DNA of 64,000 bases from Rossellomorea aquimaris (GCF_020172085.1 NZ_JAIVAT010000008.1:186001-250000); one strand, 5' to 3'. Counted from the stretch's first letter, positions 44,441 through 53,875 are shown. A program made the numbers and translations. Notes: generated by a model from the letters alone, not told the origin.

Positions 44441-44467
44441 AAATTTGAGGTCCGTCCCTCAAACTTA
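44441..44467 (-). terminator. Terminator of speE overlapping its stop codon, containing the repeat motif
   Basis: TTTGAGG / CCTCAAA stem around GACGGA, with TTTTAAGG on the minus strand. The 14-mer GAGGTCCGTCCCTC (44447-44460) is the hairpin core. Confidence 0.7.
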
Positions 44468-45295
44468 TTTTGTCAGGTCTTTAACGAATTTAGGCAGCGC
44501 GAATGCTGCATTGTGCAGTTCCGGTGTGTAGTATTTGGTTTCGATGTCGTGAAAACGCTCTTCCGGTACTTCAATCGGGTCGTGCTTTTTGGAACCGATC
44601 GTGAATGCCCATAGGCCGCTTGGGTATGTCGGGATATTTGCTGTGTACAGGCGAGTGATCGGGAAGATTTCCTTCACGTCGCTTTGTACCTGGCGGATAA
44701 GGTCTGCCTTGAACCATGGGTTGTCACATTGGGCAACGAAGATTCCGTCTTCTTTCAATGCTTTCGAGATTCCTGCGTAGAATCCTTTTGTAAACAGGTT
44801 TACTGCTGGTCCAACCGGCTCAGTGGAATCAACCATGATAACGTCATATTCGTTTTCACTTTTCGCGATGTGCATGAAGCCATCGTCCACTTGTACATCC
44901 ACGCGCTCGTTTTCTAGTTCTCCGGCGATCTCCGGAAGATACTTCTTCGAGTACTCGATCACTTTTCCGTCGATTTCAACAAGAACCGCTTTCTTCACGC
45001 TTGGGTGCTTCAATACTTCACGGATGACGCCACCGTCTCCGCCGCCGACAACCAATACCTTCTCAGGGTTAGGATGCGTGAATAATGGAACATGCGCAAC
45101 CATTTCATGATAAACGAACTCATCCTTCTGGCTCGTCATGACCATCCCGTCAAGGAACAGCATATTGCCCCACTCTTCTGTTTCAGCCATTTCAAGATAT
45201 TGAAAATCCGTTTGCTCTGTATGTAAAGTCTTCTTGATTTTCATCGTGATCCCGAAGTTTTCTGTTTGTTTCTCTGTGTACCAAAGTCCACTCAT
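44465..45295 (-). CDS. speE: Spermidine synthase
   Basis: Transfers an aminopropyl group from decarboxylated SAM to putrescine. The 276-residue protein has the G-G-G-D-G-G SAM-binding motif (about 85-90), the D-D-G catalytic segment (about 138-140) and D-S-T-E-P (about 157-161). The frame is open 19 codons further up; GAAGGGAAG stands 8 nt before the ATG at 45295, and the length then equals B. subtilis SpeE. It is divergent from pbpG across a 409-bp gap. Confidence 0.96.
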   Translation of the reverse strand: MSGLWYTEKQTENFGITMKIKKTLHTEQTDFQYLEMAETEEWGNMLFLDGMVMTSQKDEFVYHEMVAHVPLFTHPNPEKVLVVGGGDGGVIREVLKHPSVKKAVLVEIDGKVIEYSKKYLPEIAGELENERVDVQVDDGFMHIAKSENEYDVIMVDSTEPVGPAVNLFTKGFYAGISKALKEDGIFVAQCDNPWFKADLIRQVQSDVKEIFPITRLYTANIPTYPSGLWAFTIGSKKHDPIEVPEERFHDIETKYYTPELHNAAFALPKFVKDLTK

Positions 45296-45704
45296 TGTTT
45301 CAACTTCCCTTCTTGTTTTCATTTTTTTATCGTTTTTTCCAGCAGAGGTCAATCTTCGCTGTCAAAATCATATACCACTAGTTTGAGTTTTCACACATTC
45401 ATATCAGGACAAAGTTAAGCAAAAGCCTGACAGAACGGGCTTTACTCCTATTTATAAAAACATCCGCAAAGGACGTCATTTTTATCCTTCCCTATCATGA
45501 TAAATACAAACATGAGAAAAAGTATAGTGGAATCTAGTAAAATTTCAAGTGAAATTTTTTCTAAACCTTTGAGGTTTAAAATCTCGTAAATCTTTTCATA
45601 CTAATACTACACGTTAATCAGTATAAACGAGTTGACCAATATAAAAAAATCCAAGGTCCGTCCCTCAATGTTGGCGGACCTCTGTAGGGAAAGTAGGGAG
45701 AGGT
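45296..45704. other. Divergent intergenic region speE-pbpG
   Basis: No gene is seen here. Near its right end are AGGTCCGTCCCTC (45654-45666) and the inverse GGCGGACCTC (45673-45682), which can pair as a hairpin 15-20 bp before the pbpG ribosome-binding site. Promoters for either gene could not be placed confidently. Confidence 0.6.
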
Positions 45705-47765
45705 ATGGAACTGATGGCTCGAATGGAGAAGTCAAAGAAATATGCGAGATTTGTAGTGGTCGGGGTGCTCTCGATGACGGTCCTTTTTTTGATCGGAATC
45801 ATGGGGATATTGATTTACGCCAAGGTCCAGGGGCCCCCGCCCCTTGCCGTTCCTCAATCTACTTTGATCTACAGTGAGGACGGATCCGTCATAGGAGAAA
45901 CGAATACAGGCGAGAAGCGCTACTGGGTGGGACTTAAAGACATTTCCCCTGCCCTTATTGAAGCGACCATCTCCATTGAAGACAAAAGCTTCTACCAGCA
46001 CTATGGATTTGACCTGAAGCGGATGGCAGGGGCCGCCCTAGCCGACGTCAAAGCCATGTCCAAGGTGCAGGGAGCCAGTACCATTTCACAGCAATACGCT
46101 CGCAATCTATTTCTTTCACATGATAAAACGTGGAAGAGAAAGATTTCGGAGGCTCTCTACACGATCCGGATCGAAATGAACTACTCCAAGAAAGACATTC
46201 TAGAAGGCTACTTAAATACCATCTATTATGGTCACGGCGCATATGGGGTCCAGGCAGCCAGTCAGTTTTATTTCGGAAAGGATGCAAATCAATTGTCCGT
46301 TTCGGAAGCGGCCATGCTCGCCGGGATTCCGAAAGCACCGTCCTACTATTCACCTGTAACCCACATCGATAATGCCAAGAAGCGACAGGAACTCATCCTA
46401 ACATCCATGTCCAAGGACGGTTTCATATCTAAAGAACAAGAAGCCGTTTCCAAATCGGCACAGATTCGCATTATAGGGGAGCATGCCCATCAAAAGACGG
46501 AAATCGCACCGTACTTTCAAGATGTGGTAAGAAGCATCCTGCGTTCCGATTTAGGCATTGAAGAACGTACCATCGAGATGGGCGGATTGAAGGTTTACAC
46601 GACCCTCAACCCCGATCATCAAAAAGTCGCCGAGAAAGTCGTGAAGGAACAGATTTCAGACCAATCTGATATCCAGCTTGGATTCGTTTCCATGAATCCG
46701 AAAAATGGGAATGTGACGGCTCTGGTCGGGGGAAGGAATTACGAGGAAAGTCCATTTAACCGGGCTGTGCAGGCGATCCGCCAGCCTGGATCGACCATCA
46801 AGCCGCTTCTCTACTATTCTGCTTTAAAGCAGGGGTTTACGCCGTCCACCACGATGAAGAGCGAATTGACGTCCTTCACGTTCGATGACGGGAAAACGTA
46901 CACCCCTCATAATTACAATAATAAATACGCAGATGATGACATCACGTTGGCACAGGCGATCGCCCTGTCCGATAACGTTTACGCCGTAAAGACCCACCTC
47001 TTCATTGGCCAGGACACCTTGACCAAGACGGCAAAAGAGAAATTCGGGTTAACGACGAAAGTGAAGAAATACCCGTCATCGGCACTCGGGACATCCGGTG
47101 CAAGAGTCATCGATATGGTCAACGCCTACAGCATCTTTGCCAACGGCGGCTACAAGGTAAAGCCCGTCTTCATCACGAAAGTGGAAGATTGGTCCGGCAA
47201 CGTCATCTACGAACATAAATCGAAAAAAGAACAGGTACTCGACCCCGACCTCACCTACGTCATGACCCATATGCTGTCGGGGATATTCGATCCGAAGCTC
47301 AATGATTACTCGACCGTCACAGGGATCCAGATCCGCAAAGACGCCACCCGTCCCTACGCAGGGAAATCAGGCACCACCAATACAGACAACTGGATGATCG
47401 GCTACTCTCCTCAACTGACAGCGGGTGTGTGGACGGGATACGACAAAGAAAAAGAAATTTCCTTGGTCGATGATAAGTACTATGCCAAGAAAATTTGGGT
47501 ACACTTCATGGAAGAAGCCCTGAAGGATGAACCCGTCAAACACTTCAAACCAACAAAAGGTGTCGTGGGAGTTGCCGTGAACCCACACAACGGTCTGCTC
47601 GCCACGAAAGACTGCCCGGTGCAGCGGTTCACCTACTTCGTGAAAGGTACCGAACCGACGGAATACTGTCATGAACATTTAGGGGAAAAAGAAGCTCCGA
47701 AAGAAAAGGTGCAAGAGAAAGAGAAGAAGTCTTGGTATGAGAAAGTGAAGGATTGGATTTTTTAA
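45705..47765 (+). CDS. pbpG: Class A penicillin-binding protein (PBP2d type)
   Basis: Bifunctional peptidoglycan synthase of 686 residues: cytoplasmic tail, one membrane helix (about 15-40), glycosyltransferase domain (about 65-240; E-D-K-S-F-Y-Q-H at 92-99 and G-A-S-T-I-S-Q-Q at 123-130), then transpeptidase with S363-T-I-K, S422-D-N and K554-S-G-T-T. The position divergent to speE is that of B. subtilis ywhE (pbpG), a forespore-expressed enzyme for germ cell wall synthesis. The tail is Lys/Glu-rich. GGGAGAGG precedes the ATG. A sigma-F promoter was not identified. Confidence 0.93.
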   Translation: MELMARMEKSKKYARFVVVGVLSMTVLFLIGIMGILIYAKVQGPPPLAVPQSTLIYSEDGSVIGETNTGEKRYWVGLKDISPALIEATISIEDKSFYQHYGFDLKRMAGAALADVKAMSKVQGASTISQQYARNLFLSHDKTWKRKISEALYTIRIEMNYSKKDILEGYLNTIYYGHGAYGVQAASQFYFGKDANQLSVSEAAMLAGIPKAPSYYSPVTHIDNAKKRQELILTSMSKDGFISKEQEAVSKSAQIRIIGEHAHQKTEIAPYFQDVVRSILRSDLGIEERTIEMGGLKVYTTLNPDHQKVAEKVVKEQISDQSDIQLGFVSMNPKNGNVTALVGGRNYEESPFNRAVQAIRQPGSTIKPLLYYSALKQGFTPSTTMKSELTSFTFDDGKTYTPHNYNNKYADDDITLAQAIALSDNVYAVKTHLFIGQDTLTKTAKEKFGLTTKVKKYPSSALGTSGARVIDMVNAYSIFANGGYKVKPVFITKVEDWSGNVIYEHKSKKEQVLDPDLTYVMTHMLSGIFDPKLNDYSTVTGIQIRKDATRPYAGKSGTTNTDNWMIGYSPQLTAGVWTGYDKEKEISLVDDKYYAKKIWVHFMEEALKDEPVKHFKPTKGVVGVAVNPHNGLLATKDCPVQRFTYFVKGTEPTEYCHEHLGEKEAPKEKVQEKEKKSWYEKVKDWIF

Positions 47766-47767
47766 CC

Positions 47768-48030
47768 GAAAAGCGGAGGCGGCTTGGGTAGGCCCGACAA
47801 GCATAAGGCGAGAACGTCAGAAAGGCGTTCTTTGCCTTTTTGGCGTTCTTGACTTATGACCTCGAGGGACTAGCCGCCGGAGCTGGACAACTTGAAAAGC
47901 GGAGGCGGCTTGGGTAGGCCCGACAAGCATAAGGCGAGAACGCCGGAAAGGCGCTCTTTGCCTTTTTGGCGTTCTTGACTTATGACCTCGAGCCTCTAGC
48001 CGCCGGAGCTGGACAATTCGAAAAGCGGAA
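47768..48030 (+). repeat. Tandem pair of 125-bp hairpin elements (family P) with a third start
   Basis: Units at 47768-47893 and 47894-48019 are nearly identical (few differences, mostly GTCAG/GCCGG and the TCGAGGGACT/TCGAGCCTCT segment). A third begins with GAAAAGCGGAA at 48020 and stops at once, running into phased array F. Ends are GAAAAGCGGAGGCGGCT and AGCCGCCGGAGCTGGACA. The first unit starts 3 bp after the pbpG stop codon. Confidence 0.9.
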
Positions 48031-48040
48031 GATCAAATTT

Positions 48041-48220
48041 TGGCACAAGTTTAGCCGAGAGTGGCACGAGTTTAGCCTGAAGTGGCACAAGTCTCCCGAA
48101 AAGTAGCACAACGACGCACCTTTTGCCGCAAGTTTACCAAAAAGCGCCGCAACCAGGCCTAAAACTGCAGCAACAAACCTGAAAAGTACCGCAACTTCGG
48201 CCCAATCTGCCGCAACAATC
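48041..48220 (+). repeat. Phased short-motif array F (nine units, TGGCACAAGT grading to TGCCGCAAC)
   Basis: Unit cores start at 48041, 48062, 48083, 48104, 48124, 48145, 48166, 48187 and 48208: seven steps of 21 bp and one of 20. The first units read TGGCACAAGTTTA-like, the last TGCCGCAACAA-like, with intermediates between, while the other half of each unit varies freely. It is the longest such array in the window and directly follows the truncated family P unit. Together these fill the 650-bp gap to ywhD. Confidence 0.88.
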
Positions 48221-48269
48221 CCAATTCACGTCCCCAATTCCAGCTGTATACCATCAAAACACAAAGAAA

Positions 48270-48296
48270 AACCCCGGGTTTGTGCGAACCCGGGGT
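48270..48296. terminator. Terminator between pbpG and ywhD
   Basis: CCCCGGGTTtG / CGAACCCGGGG stem with a TG loop; T-rich tail TTTTTCTTTG on the minus strand and a weaker one on the plus strand. Confidence 0.75.
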
Positions 48297-48415
48297 CTTT
48301 CATGTCCTAGTTTATGTGCAAACTGTGATTTAAGTGTACTTTTTTTCTTACCAGAGGGCAAGATGTGAACGACATATTCAAACAAATGTCACAGTTTGTT
48401 CACAAAAGGATTTCT

Positions 48416-48919
48416 TTATTTTTTTAACGCTTTCTTCAGTTCATCTTTGGAACGTTCCCACATGCCTGCATCATGATTTTTCAGGAAGTCTGTCAAAATG
48501 CCTTTTGACTTGTCGTCCAGTTGATCGAGGACAATTTTGCGCTTGATGGATTTATCCATATTGTTCACATGTTCAGGCATGGACTTGTAGCCTCTTCGCT
48601 TCTCACGGTTCACGACCAGTTCACAGGCCGTTACGCCTGCATAGTACGGGCCGTCTTCCATGCGGTCGATGGTCACCCAGATCAACCAGTACGGCTTACC
48701 GCCAGCCGAGTCTTCCCGGTTGTTCGTGAATTTGATTCCTTTTTCCATCGGGCTTCTCGCATGCATGGCTCCGACTTGAATGGTCGCTTCCCCTTCTTCG
48801 ACATCGATCATGACAGGCGAAACATTATCAAGGCTCAATGACCCTACTCCGTAACCGCCGTGCCCGTCTGTGGGATCACTTTTGATGATATTGAATCCTA
48901 TGTTCTTTTTCTTTTCCAT
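48416..48919 (-). CDS. ywhD: YwhD family protein
   Basis: A 167-residue soluble protein that matches B. subtilis YwhD in length and position (between pbpG/ywhE and ywhC). Recognisable segments are the start K-N-I-G-F-N-I-I-K-S-D-P-T-D-G-H-G-G-Y-G-V-G and the central Y-W-L-I-W-V-T-I-D-R. GGAG before the ATG is well placed. The family has no known function. The gene follows the site-2 protease gene by 14 bp. Confidence 0.88.
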   Translation of the reverse strand: MEKKKNIGFNIIKSDPTDGHGGYGVGSLSLDNVSPVMIDVEEGEATIQVGAMHARSPMEKGIKFTNNREDSAGGKPYWLIWVTIDRMEDGPYYAGVTACELVVNREKRRGYKSMPEHVNNMDKSIKRKIVLDQLDDKSKGILTDFLKNHDAGMWERSKDELKKALKK

Positions 48920-48933
48920 GTAACGTCACTCCT

Positions 48934-49620
48934 CTAGCTAAAGATTGAAAATATCGTCTTGAATATCGTACTGAATGCCTGGTTCGTCGCGGTCATGCCG
49001 CCTTGCAACAATGGCCAGATCGTATATTCATCCAGCGGGGTGATGACAATGATCAAAAAGAGTAATACACCGTATTGCTCATATTGGGTCAATTTCGCCC
49101 TGATATGATTCGGGGCCAGATCCTCAATGATCCGGTACCCATCCAGGGGAGGGAATGGCAGTAAATTAAATACGAACAGCAATACATTCAAGTAAACGAT
49201 CATCTGCAGAAGGTCAATGATAAACGGAGGCACACCGACACCACCCGTCACTACAACAAAAAAGTAAAATAATCCGAATGCCAAAAATGCCAGCAGGAAA
49301 TTGCTTAAGGGGCCGGCAACGGAAACGAGCACTCCCGCCAGGCGCGGATTTTTAAATCTGTTTCTCATGACCGGCACAGGGCGCGCCCATCCAAATCCTG
49401 CAATCAATATTAAAAGGGTCCCAAACGGGTCCAAATGTTGAATCGGGTTTAATGTGAGTCTTCCATGATCCTTCGCTGTCGTATCCCCGAATTTATATGC
49501 CACAAAGGCGTGGGCGAACTCATGGACGGTAAAGGCCATGACGAGAGAGATCACGACAAACGGAAGGTCCTCCAAACGGAAGACGGAAATCGACTCAAAA
49601 AGTGAGCTTATTGTATCCAA
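48934..49620 (-). CDS. ywhC: Site-2 protease family (M50B) membrane metalloprotease
   Basis: A 228-residue polytopic protein with the zinc-binding H-E-F-A-H (about 34-38) in the first helices and the third ligand in P-P-L-D-G-Y (about 158-163) on a later helix. This is the minimal M50 topology without PDZ or CBS domains, as in B. subtilis YwhC. Substrate unknown. A TTG start at 49620 has AAAGGAG 8 nt upstream. Confidence 0.9.
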   Translation of the reverse strand: MDTISSLFESISVFRLEDLPFVVISLVMAFTVHEFAHAFVAYKFGDTTAKDHGRLTLNPIQHLDPFGTLLILIAGFGWARPVPVMRNRFKNPRLAGVLVSVAGPLSNFLLAFLAFGLFYFFVVVTGGVGVPPFIIDLLQMIVYLNVLLFVFNLLPFPPLDGYRIIEDLAPNHIRAKLTQYEQYGVLLFLIIVITPLDEYTIWPLLQGGMTATNQAFSTIFKTIFSIFS

Positions 49621-49816
49621 AGTATGTACTCCTTTAAAAAATGTTTTACTTCCTTATTCCATAGTATACAGAAAAATTCCTGCATTCATGACAATTCCTG
49701 TTTTCATCATACCAAACTTGCTCTCTGACTCCCTACCCATTACATTTAAATAGTGGACAGAATCGTACGAGCCTACCACAGATTGTACCAAATCCAAACC
49801 CTAGGAGCGAATCATA

Positions 49817-50002
49817 ATGCCTTATATCACCGTAAAAATGCTCGAAGGCCGTTCTGAAGAACAAAAGCGTGCCCTCGTGGAAAAAGTAACAGAAGCTGTC
49901 AGTGAAACAACCGGTGCACCTGAAGAGAAAATCGTGGTGTTCATCGAGGAAATGACGAAAGGTCACTATGCCGTCGGAGGCAAGAGACTCAGCGATCAAT
50001 AA
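49817..50002 (+). CDS. ywhB: 4-oxalocrotonate tautomerase family protein
   Basis: A 61-residue tautomerase subunit that keeps the N-terminal catalytic proline after Met removal (M-P-Y-I-T-V-K) and R12-type arginine in E-G-R-S-E-E-Q-K. Such enzymes form hexamers and tautomerise enol acids; the B. subtilis YwhB protein has weak activity with no known pathway. AGGAGCG precedes the ATG. No pathway genes are adjacent. Confidence 0.92.
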   Translation: MPYITVKMLEGRSEEQKRALVEKVTEAVSETTGAPEEKIVVFIEEMTKGHYAVGGKRLSDQ

Positions 50003-50197
50003 CATGCTTGAAAGCCTGCCGATCAGGCAGGCACCACTATACCAACAGTAGCCCTCACACGAAACTCTACACTTATATGAATTTACTCTTCTTTGTTATT
50101 GAATAAAAACTCCATTCATCCGCCTTTAGAAAAAATGGGTACCTTTTGCATCTGAAGAATACGATATACCATACACGTATGGAAAGGATGGAGTGAA

Positions 50198-50386
50198 ATG
50201 GACTTTCAGATCGGCGATGTCATCATCCAGTTGTTCATGATGGCTTTCCTTTTAGCCATAGTGGTAGTTGCTTTTGTGATGGCGAAAGGGTTACGTAATC
50301 GAAGAATCCAGCAGCGAAAACAAGACAAACAAATCGAAGAAAAGCTTGATCGGATCATTGAAAGAATGGATCAGACTCCAAAATAA
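50198..50386 (+). CDS. DUF4083-like small membrane protein
   Basis: A 62-residue protein with one transmembrane helix (about 8-32) followed by a highly charged, helical tail (R-N-R-R-I-Q-Q-R-K-Q-D-K-Q-I-E-E-K-L-D-R). This resembles DUF4083-type bacillar proteins. GGATGGAGTG precedes the ATG. Function unknown. A strong terminator follows. Confidence 0.75.
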   Translation: MDFQIGDVIIQLFMMAFLLAIVVVAFVMAKGLRNRRIQQRKQDKQIEEKLDRIIERMDQTPK

Positions 50387-50394
50387 TGTTAGAA

Positions 50395-50427
50395 GGGGAT
50401 CGCCCCAAAACAGGCGATCCCCTTTCC
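50395..50427. terminator. Bidirectional terminator between the DUF4083-like gene and ywgA
   Basis: AGGGGATCGCC / GGCGATCCCCT, an 11-bp perfect stem with a CCAAAACA loop, between convergent genes. Confidence 0.9.
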
Positions 50428-50446
50428 TATCATATAAGAACGTTCT

Positions 50447-50956
50447 CTACTGAACGATTTTTTTCGTTTTCAATCCTTCGATGTACGTGAAGGCTTCGTC
50501 GATTTCTTCTTCTGTATATTTCTGCTTACTCTTGAGAGTGAATACTTTTTCCACGACTTCTTCTTTTGGAAGGTTATCAAAATATAAGACGGTTGAAACC
50601 AGTTCAAGAAAGCGTGCTGATTGAACGTTCATATCCGTGAGGCAATCCTTTAAGTTAGGCATTTCCTTCTCATAAATCTGCAGGAAGTCTTCCCCTTCTT
50701 TCGTGACGGTGTAACGGTATTGGTAGTACCCGCCCTTTTTCTCTTTCACTTCCGAGATAAATCCCATATTGCAGAGTTCCTCGACCCGAAGCGTCAATTC
50801 TTCCGAATACGGTCCATAAAAATGAAATTGAAATTTTTCCTGAAACGGGAATTCAAGCTTCTTGGCGATGAATATCATCTTTTGAAGCTTCTTCCTTCCC
50901 ACCACTTCACCCGAGGCTAAGAAGGCACTCATCAGTTTGGCATGATCTTTCAACAA
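50447..50956 (-). CDS. ywgA: YwgA family protein
   Basis: A 169-residue protein of the YwgA family with a start L-K-D-H-A-K-L-M-S-A-F-L-A and a winged-helix-like region (K-L-Q-K-M-I-F-I-A-K...Y-G-P-Y-S-E-E-L), resembling Panacea/type II toxin-antitoxin-associated folds. In B. subtilis the gene is adjacent to ywfO as here, and may be cotranscribed. The TTG at 50956, 10 nt after GGAG, is taken as the start. No biochemical role is known. Confidence 0.85.
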   Translation of the reverse strand: MLKDHAKLMSAFLASGEVVGRKKLQKMIFIAKKLEFPFQEKFQFHFYGPYSEELTLRVEELCNMGFISEVKEKKGGYYQYRYTVTKEGEDFLQIYEKEMPNLKDCLTDMNVQSARFLELVSTVLYFDNLPKEEVVEKVFTLKSKQKYTEEEIDEAFTYIEGLKTKKIVQ

Positions 50957-51014
50957 TGTACGTCATCTCCTACTCCTAGTATTGCATATTTTAGATCCTC
51001 TTTGCCTGCGTCGT

Positions 51015-52313
51015 TTACAGCTCCAAGATCTTCCTTATCTGTCTCTTAATATTCTTCTTTGTTGATTCGTCATATAGTAAATCCACTGGATAGTATAATT
51101 TATGGTCGGTCCGTCGCTTTCCGGAAATGGAATCCACGATGTCCGACTGTCTGGACAATTCGCGCAGCTCCTCATTCTTCATTAACAGATGAATCGGGAG
51201 CCGTTCCTCTTCCTCGCCTGGTCTGTAGAAATCGTATGGAAGGTCTGAAGATGAATCCACCACAAGGTAATAATCGGGATCGATTCCCGCTTTTTTAAAA
51301 AGGGCTTCGAGCTCACTGTGCTTCTTGTATTCCTTCGCAGGATCGAACTCCACGTACTTAAACAAGTTCCGGTTCATGAACCGCTCGCACAGGTCCCGCA
51401 AAATCGGGTCTTCTTCTTCCTGCCAAATTTGAAAATAATACATGATGACCGCTTCATCCAGCTTTAAATAGTCCTGAAGCGACACTTCTCCTTCAAAAAG
51501 GGAGTAGAAATGGATCGGGCTTTGCTTGAAGGAGTAAAACTCTTCATGAAGCTCCTTCGCCCTATGTAGAATCTTCGTCAGGATCACTTCTGCACTTCTC
51601 GTCACGGGATGGAAATACACCTGCCAGTACATCTGATAACGGCTCATGATGTAGTCTTCCACAGCATGCATCCCGCTTTGCTTGATGACGACCTGATCCT
51701 CACGGGGCCTCATGACACGAAGAATCCTCTCCATGTCGAAATGACCGTAGCTTACTCCTGTAAAATAGGCATCACGCTGCAAATAATCCATTCGGTCGGC
51801 GTCGATCTGGCTTGAAATCAGGCTCACGACCAACTTGTTGCTGTACGTCTTCGCAATCACTTCCGCCACATGCTTCGGAAAATCCGGCTCCACTTTGCTC
51901 AGCACTGCATTCACTTCGGTATCCCCGAGAATGATCGCTTGGGTGAAGTGTTCGTGATCGAGGTGAAACACCTTTTCAAAGGAGTGGGAAAACGGTCCGT
52001 GGCCGAGATCATGCAATAACGCGGCACAAAGGGATAATAATCGCTCATCCTGGTTCCACTCGGGTCTCCCTGCGAAGACATCGTCCACGATTCGGCGAAT
52101 GATTTCATACACGCCAAGAGAATGGTTGAACCGGCTATGCTCTGCACCATGAAAGGTCAGGTAGGTGGTGCCGAGCTGCCTGATCCTGCGGAGTCGCTGG
52201 AATTCTTTTGTCCCGATCAAATCCCAAATCACACGATCCCTTACATGAACATACCGGTGAACAGGGTCTTTAAATACTTTTTCTTCATGTAATTTCTGCT
52301 TGGCATACTCCAT
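51015..52313 (-). CDS. ywfO: HD-domain phosphohydrolase YwfO
   Basis: A 432-residue HD-superfamily protein related to dGTPase/SAMHD1-type nucleotide triphosphohydrolases. The metal site is H-x-R (about 58-63, E-H-S-R-F-N-H-S), H-D (A-A-L-L-H-D-L-G-H-G-P-F-S-H, about 94-107) and a distal D (I-D-A-D-R-M-D-Y, about 173-180). Related Gram-positive proteins degrade dNTPs. GAAGAGGG precedes the ATG. A TTTTGTCGAA Spo0A-box-like site lies about 70 bp upstream. Confidence 0.92.
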   Translation of the reverse strand: MEYAKQKLHEEKVFKDPVHRYVHVRDRVIWDLIGTKEFQRLRRIRQLGTTYLTFHGAEHSRFNHSLGVYEIIRRIVDDVFAGRPEWNQDERLLSLCAALLHDLGHGPFSHSFEKVFHLDHEHFTQAIILGDTEVNAVLSKVEPDFPKHVAEVIAKTYSNKLVVSLISSQIDADRMDYLQRDAYFTGVSYGHFDMERILRVMRPREDQVVIKQSGMHAVEDYIMSRYQMYWQVYFHPVTRSAEVILTKILHRAKELHEEFYSFKQSPIHFYSLFEGEVSLQDYLKLDEAVIMYYFQIWQEEEDPILRDLCERFMNRNLFKYVEFDPAKEYKKHSELEALFKKAGIDPDYYLVVDSSSDLPYDFYRPGEEEERLPIHLLMKNEELRELSRQSDIVDSISGKRRTDHKLYYPVDLLYDESTKKNIKRQIRKILEL

Positions 52314-52554
52314 CTTCTACCCTCTTCCTAAACTAGCATATTTCTATTATAGCGACTTACGTACTGGTCTTCATCTCGAATTTTGTCGAAAAAAATAGGT
52401 ATTTGGCCTTTGATTGATCAACCACAAGCGTTCCAAATCCTTCAAAAAAAGTTGGCCGCTTGACAAAAAACCTCTCCTATTTTAATTCTCTACCCCTTAA
52501 CCAGTTTCCTTTTCTGTGATGGTGCAAACCTACATTTTTTTAAAGAAAAGAAAA

Positions 52555-52575
52555 AACTCCCTGATTGGAAGTTTT
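52555..52575 (-). terminator. Terminator after the DUF1450 gene
   Basis: AACTtCC / GGgAGTT short stem with a TTTTTTCTTTTC tail on the minus strand, directly after the stop codon. Confidence 0.55.
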
Positions 52576-52578
52576 CCT

Positions 52579-52803
52579 TTATTTCTTTATTTTCTTCATT
52601 ACTTTTTCCATGAGTTCTTCCTCAGTCAACGCCGCTACAGGACGATTATTCACAAAAGCGAATGTCTTCTTGCGCCCTGGACCACAATAAGATTGGCACG
52701 CAATGTCGATCGGTGCATCCGGGTCAATTTCTTTCAATTTTGGAATCAAGGTCTTTAAATTAACGGCCTGACAATCATCGCAAACACGAAATTCGTTTGC
52801 CAT
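52579..52803 (-). CDS. DUF1450 family protein
   Basis: A 74-residue protein with four cysteines: C-D-D-C near the N terminus (about 8-11) and C-Q-S-Y-C (about 36-40). The layout is that of DUF1450 (YuzB-like) proteins, which look like thioredoxin-fold or ferredoxin-like metal sites. Function unknown. It is single, between ywfO and rsfA; GAAAGGG precedes the ATG. Confidence 0.85.
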   Translation of the reverse strand: MANEFRVCDDCQAVNLKTLIPKLKEIDPDAPIDIACQSYCGPGRKKTFAFVNNRPVAALTEEELMEKVMKKIKK

Positions 52804-53042
52804 CTGTCCACAACCCTTTCTATCTATTGAAATGGATTTTATTCATCGTAAACATCGATTTATAGAATACAGTTTTCTGTCATGTTTTGCAAGAACACAT
52901 CGTTTCCAGCTCGTGCTAATCCCACTGATACAACGAAACTAGCAGACAGAAAATAATTTTAGCATATTCGTATAAAAACGGTGAAAATGGTCCATCCTTT
53001 AATCAACGAATACTTTAAGAAAACTTTGGGAGTTGAGATGAA

Positions 53043-53864
53043 ATGATGATGAAAACAAGACAGGATGCCTGGACAGAAGAAAACGATCTATTATTAGCCG
53101 AAACGGTTTTACGCCATGTACGTGAAGGCAGCACACAATTAAATGCCTTTGAAGAAGTCGGAGACAAGCTGAACCGCACATCCGCTGCATGTGGATTCCG
53201 CTGGAACGCCGTCGTTCGCCACCAGTACGAGAAAGCTCTTCAACTAGCAAAAAAACAACGCAAGCAGCGCCACCGCATTCTCGGAAAAGATCAAGGCGGC
53301 AAGAAAAAATTGCTGTATCAGCCACCAACACCTTCCATTGAAGATTTAGATGCTATGTCTCTATCAATGTCTGAAGCCGAAGAAGAAATGGAATTCGCCG
53401 ATTACGAAAACTACGTACCGGCAACAGAACAGCTGGGGAAAGAAACCGAAGAAGCGCCGCAGAATTTTGAAGTGGAAGCAAGCGAGGAGCAAGTCTTCGT
53501 CACACAACAGGCACCTGCCGCTAACCATATAGTAAAGCCATCCGGATTAAAAGGGGAAGTGACACTCGAAAAAGTCATTGCCTTCCTTCAGAATCTGGCA
53601 CAGACCAACATGAACTCAGACTATGTAAAAATCGAAAACCAACGATTAAGGCAGGAAATTTCCGATATCCGCAAGGAAAATGCCGAGCTTGAAAAGAAAG
53701 TCAAAGCCCTTGAGAATAATTCCGTCACGATGCAGGAAGACTACGAAACACTTATGCAAATCATGAACCGTGCCAGAAAGCTTGTCGTATTCGATGAAGA
53801 CGAGTCAAAGGCACCCCGTTTTAAGATGGACCGAAACGGCAATTTAGAAAAAGTGGCTGAATAG
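53043..53864 (+). CDS. rsfA: RsfA family prespore-specific transcriptional regulator
   Basis: A 273-residue protein with an N-terminal Myb/SANT-like DNA-binding region (about 1-60: [15 protein letters not shown]...[10 protein letters not shown]) and a C-terminal coiled coil (about 190-235). This is the RsfA layout; B. subtilis RsfA tunes sigma-F-dependent genes in the forespore. The acidic middle is variable. The run of three ATG codons leaves the start ambiguous by two residues. A terminator follows. Confidence 0.92.
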   Translation: MMMKTRQDAWTEENDLLLAETVLRHVREGSTQLNAFEEVGDKLNRTSAACGFRWNAVVRHQYEKALQLAKKQRKQRHRILGKDQGGKKKLLYQPPTPSIEDLDAMSLSMSEAEEEMEFADYENYVPATEQLGKETEEAPQNFEVEASEEQVFVTQQAPAANHIVKPSGLKGEVTLEKVIAFLQNLAQTNMNSDYVKIENQRLRQEISDIRKENAELEKKVKALENNSVTMQEDYETLMQIMNRARKLVVFDEDESKAPRFKMDRNGNLEKVAE

Positions 53865-53875
53865 AGGGATTCCCA

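Noticed and set aside
48041-48220. Arrays considered as CRISPR
   Set aside because: The conserved part is only 8-12 bp, the period 20-21 bp, and no cas genes are present; CRISPR repeats are 24-40 bp with spacers of similar size.
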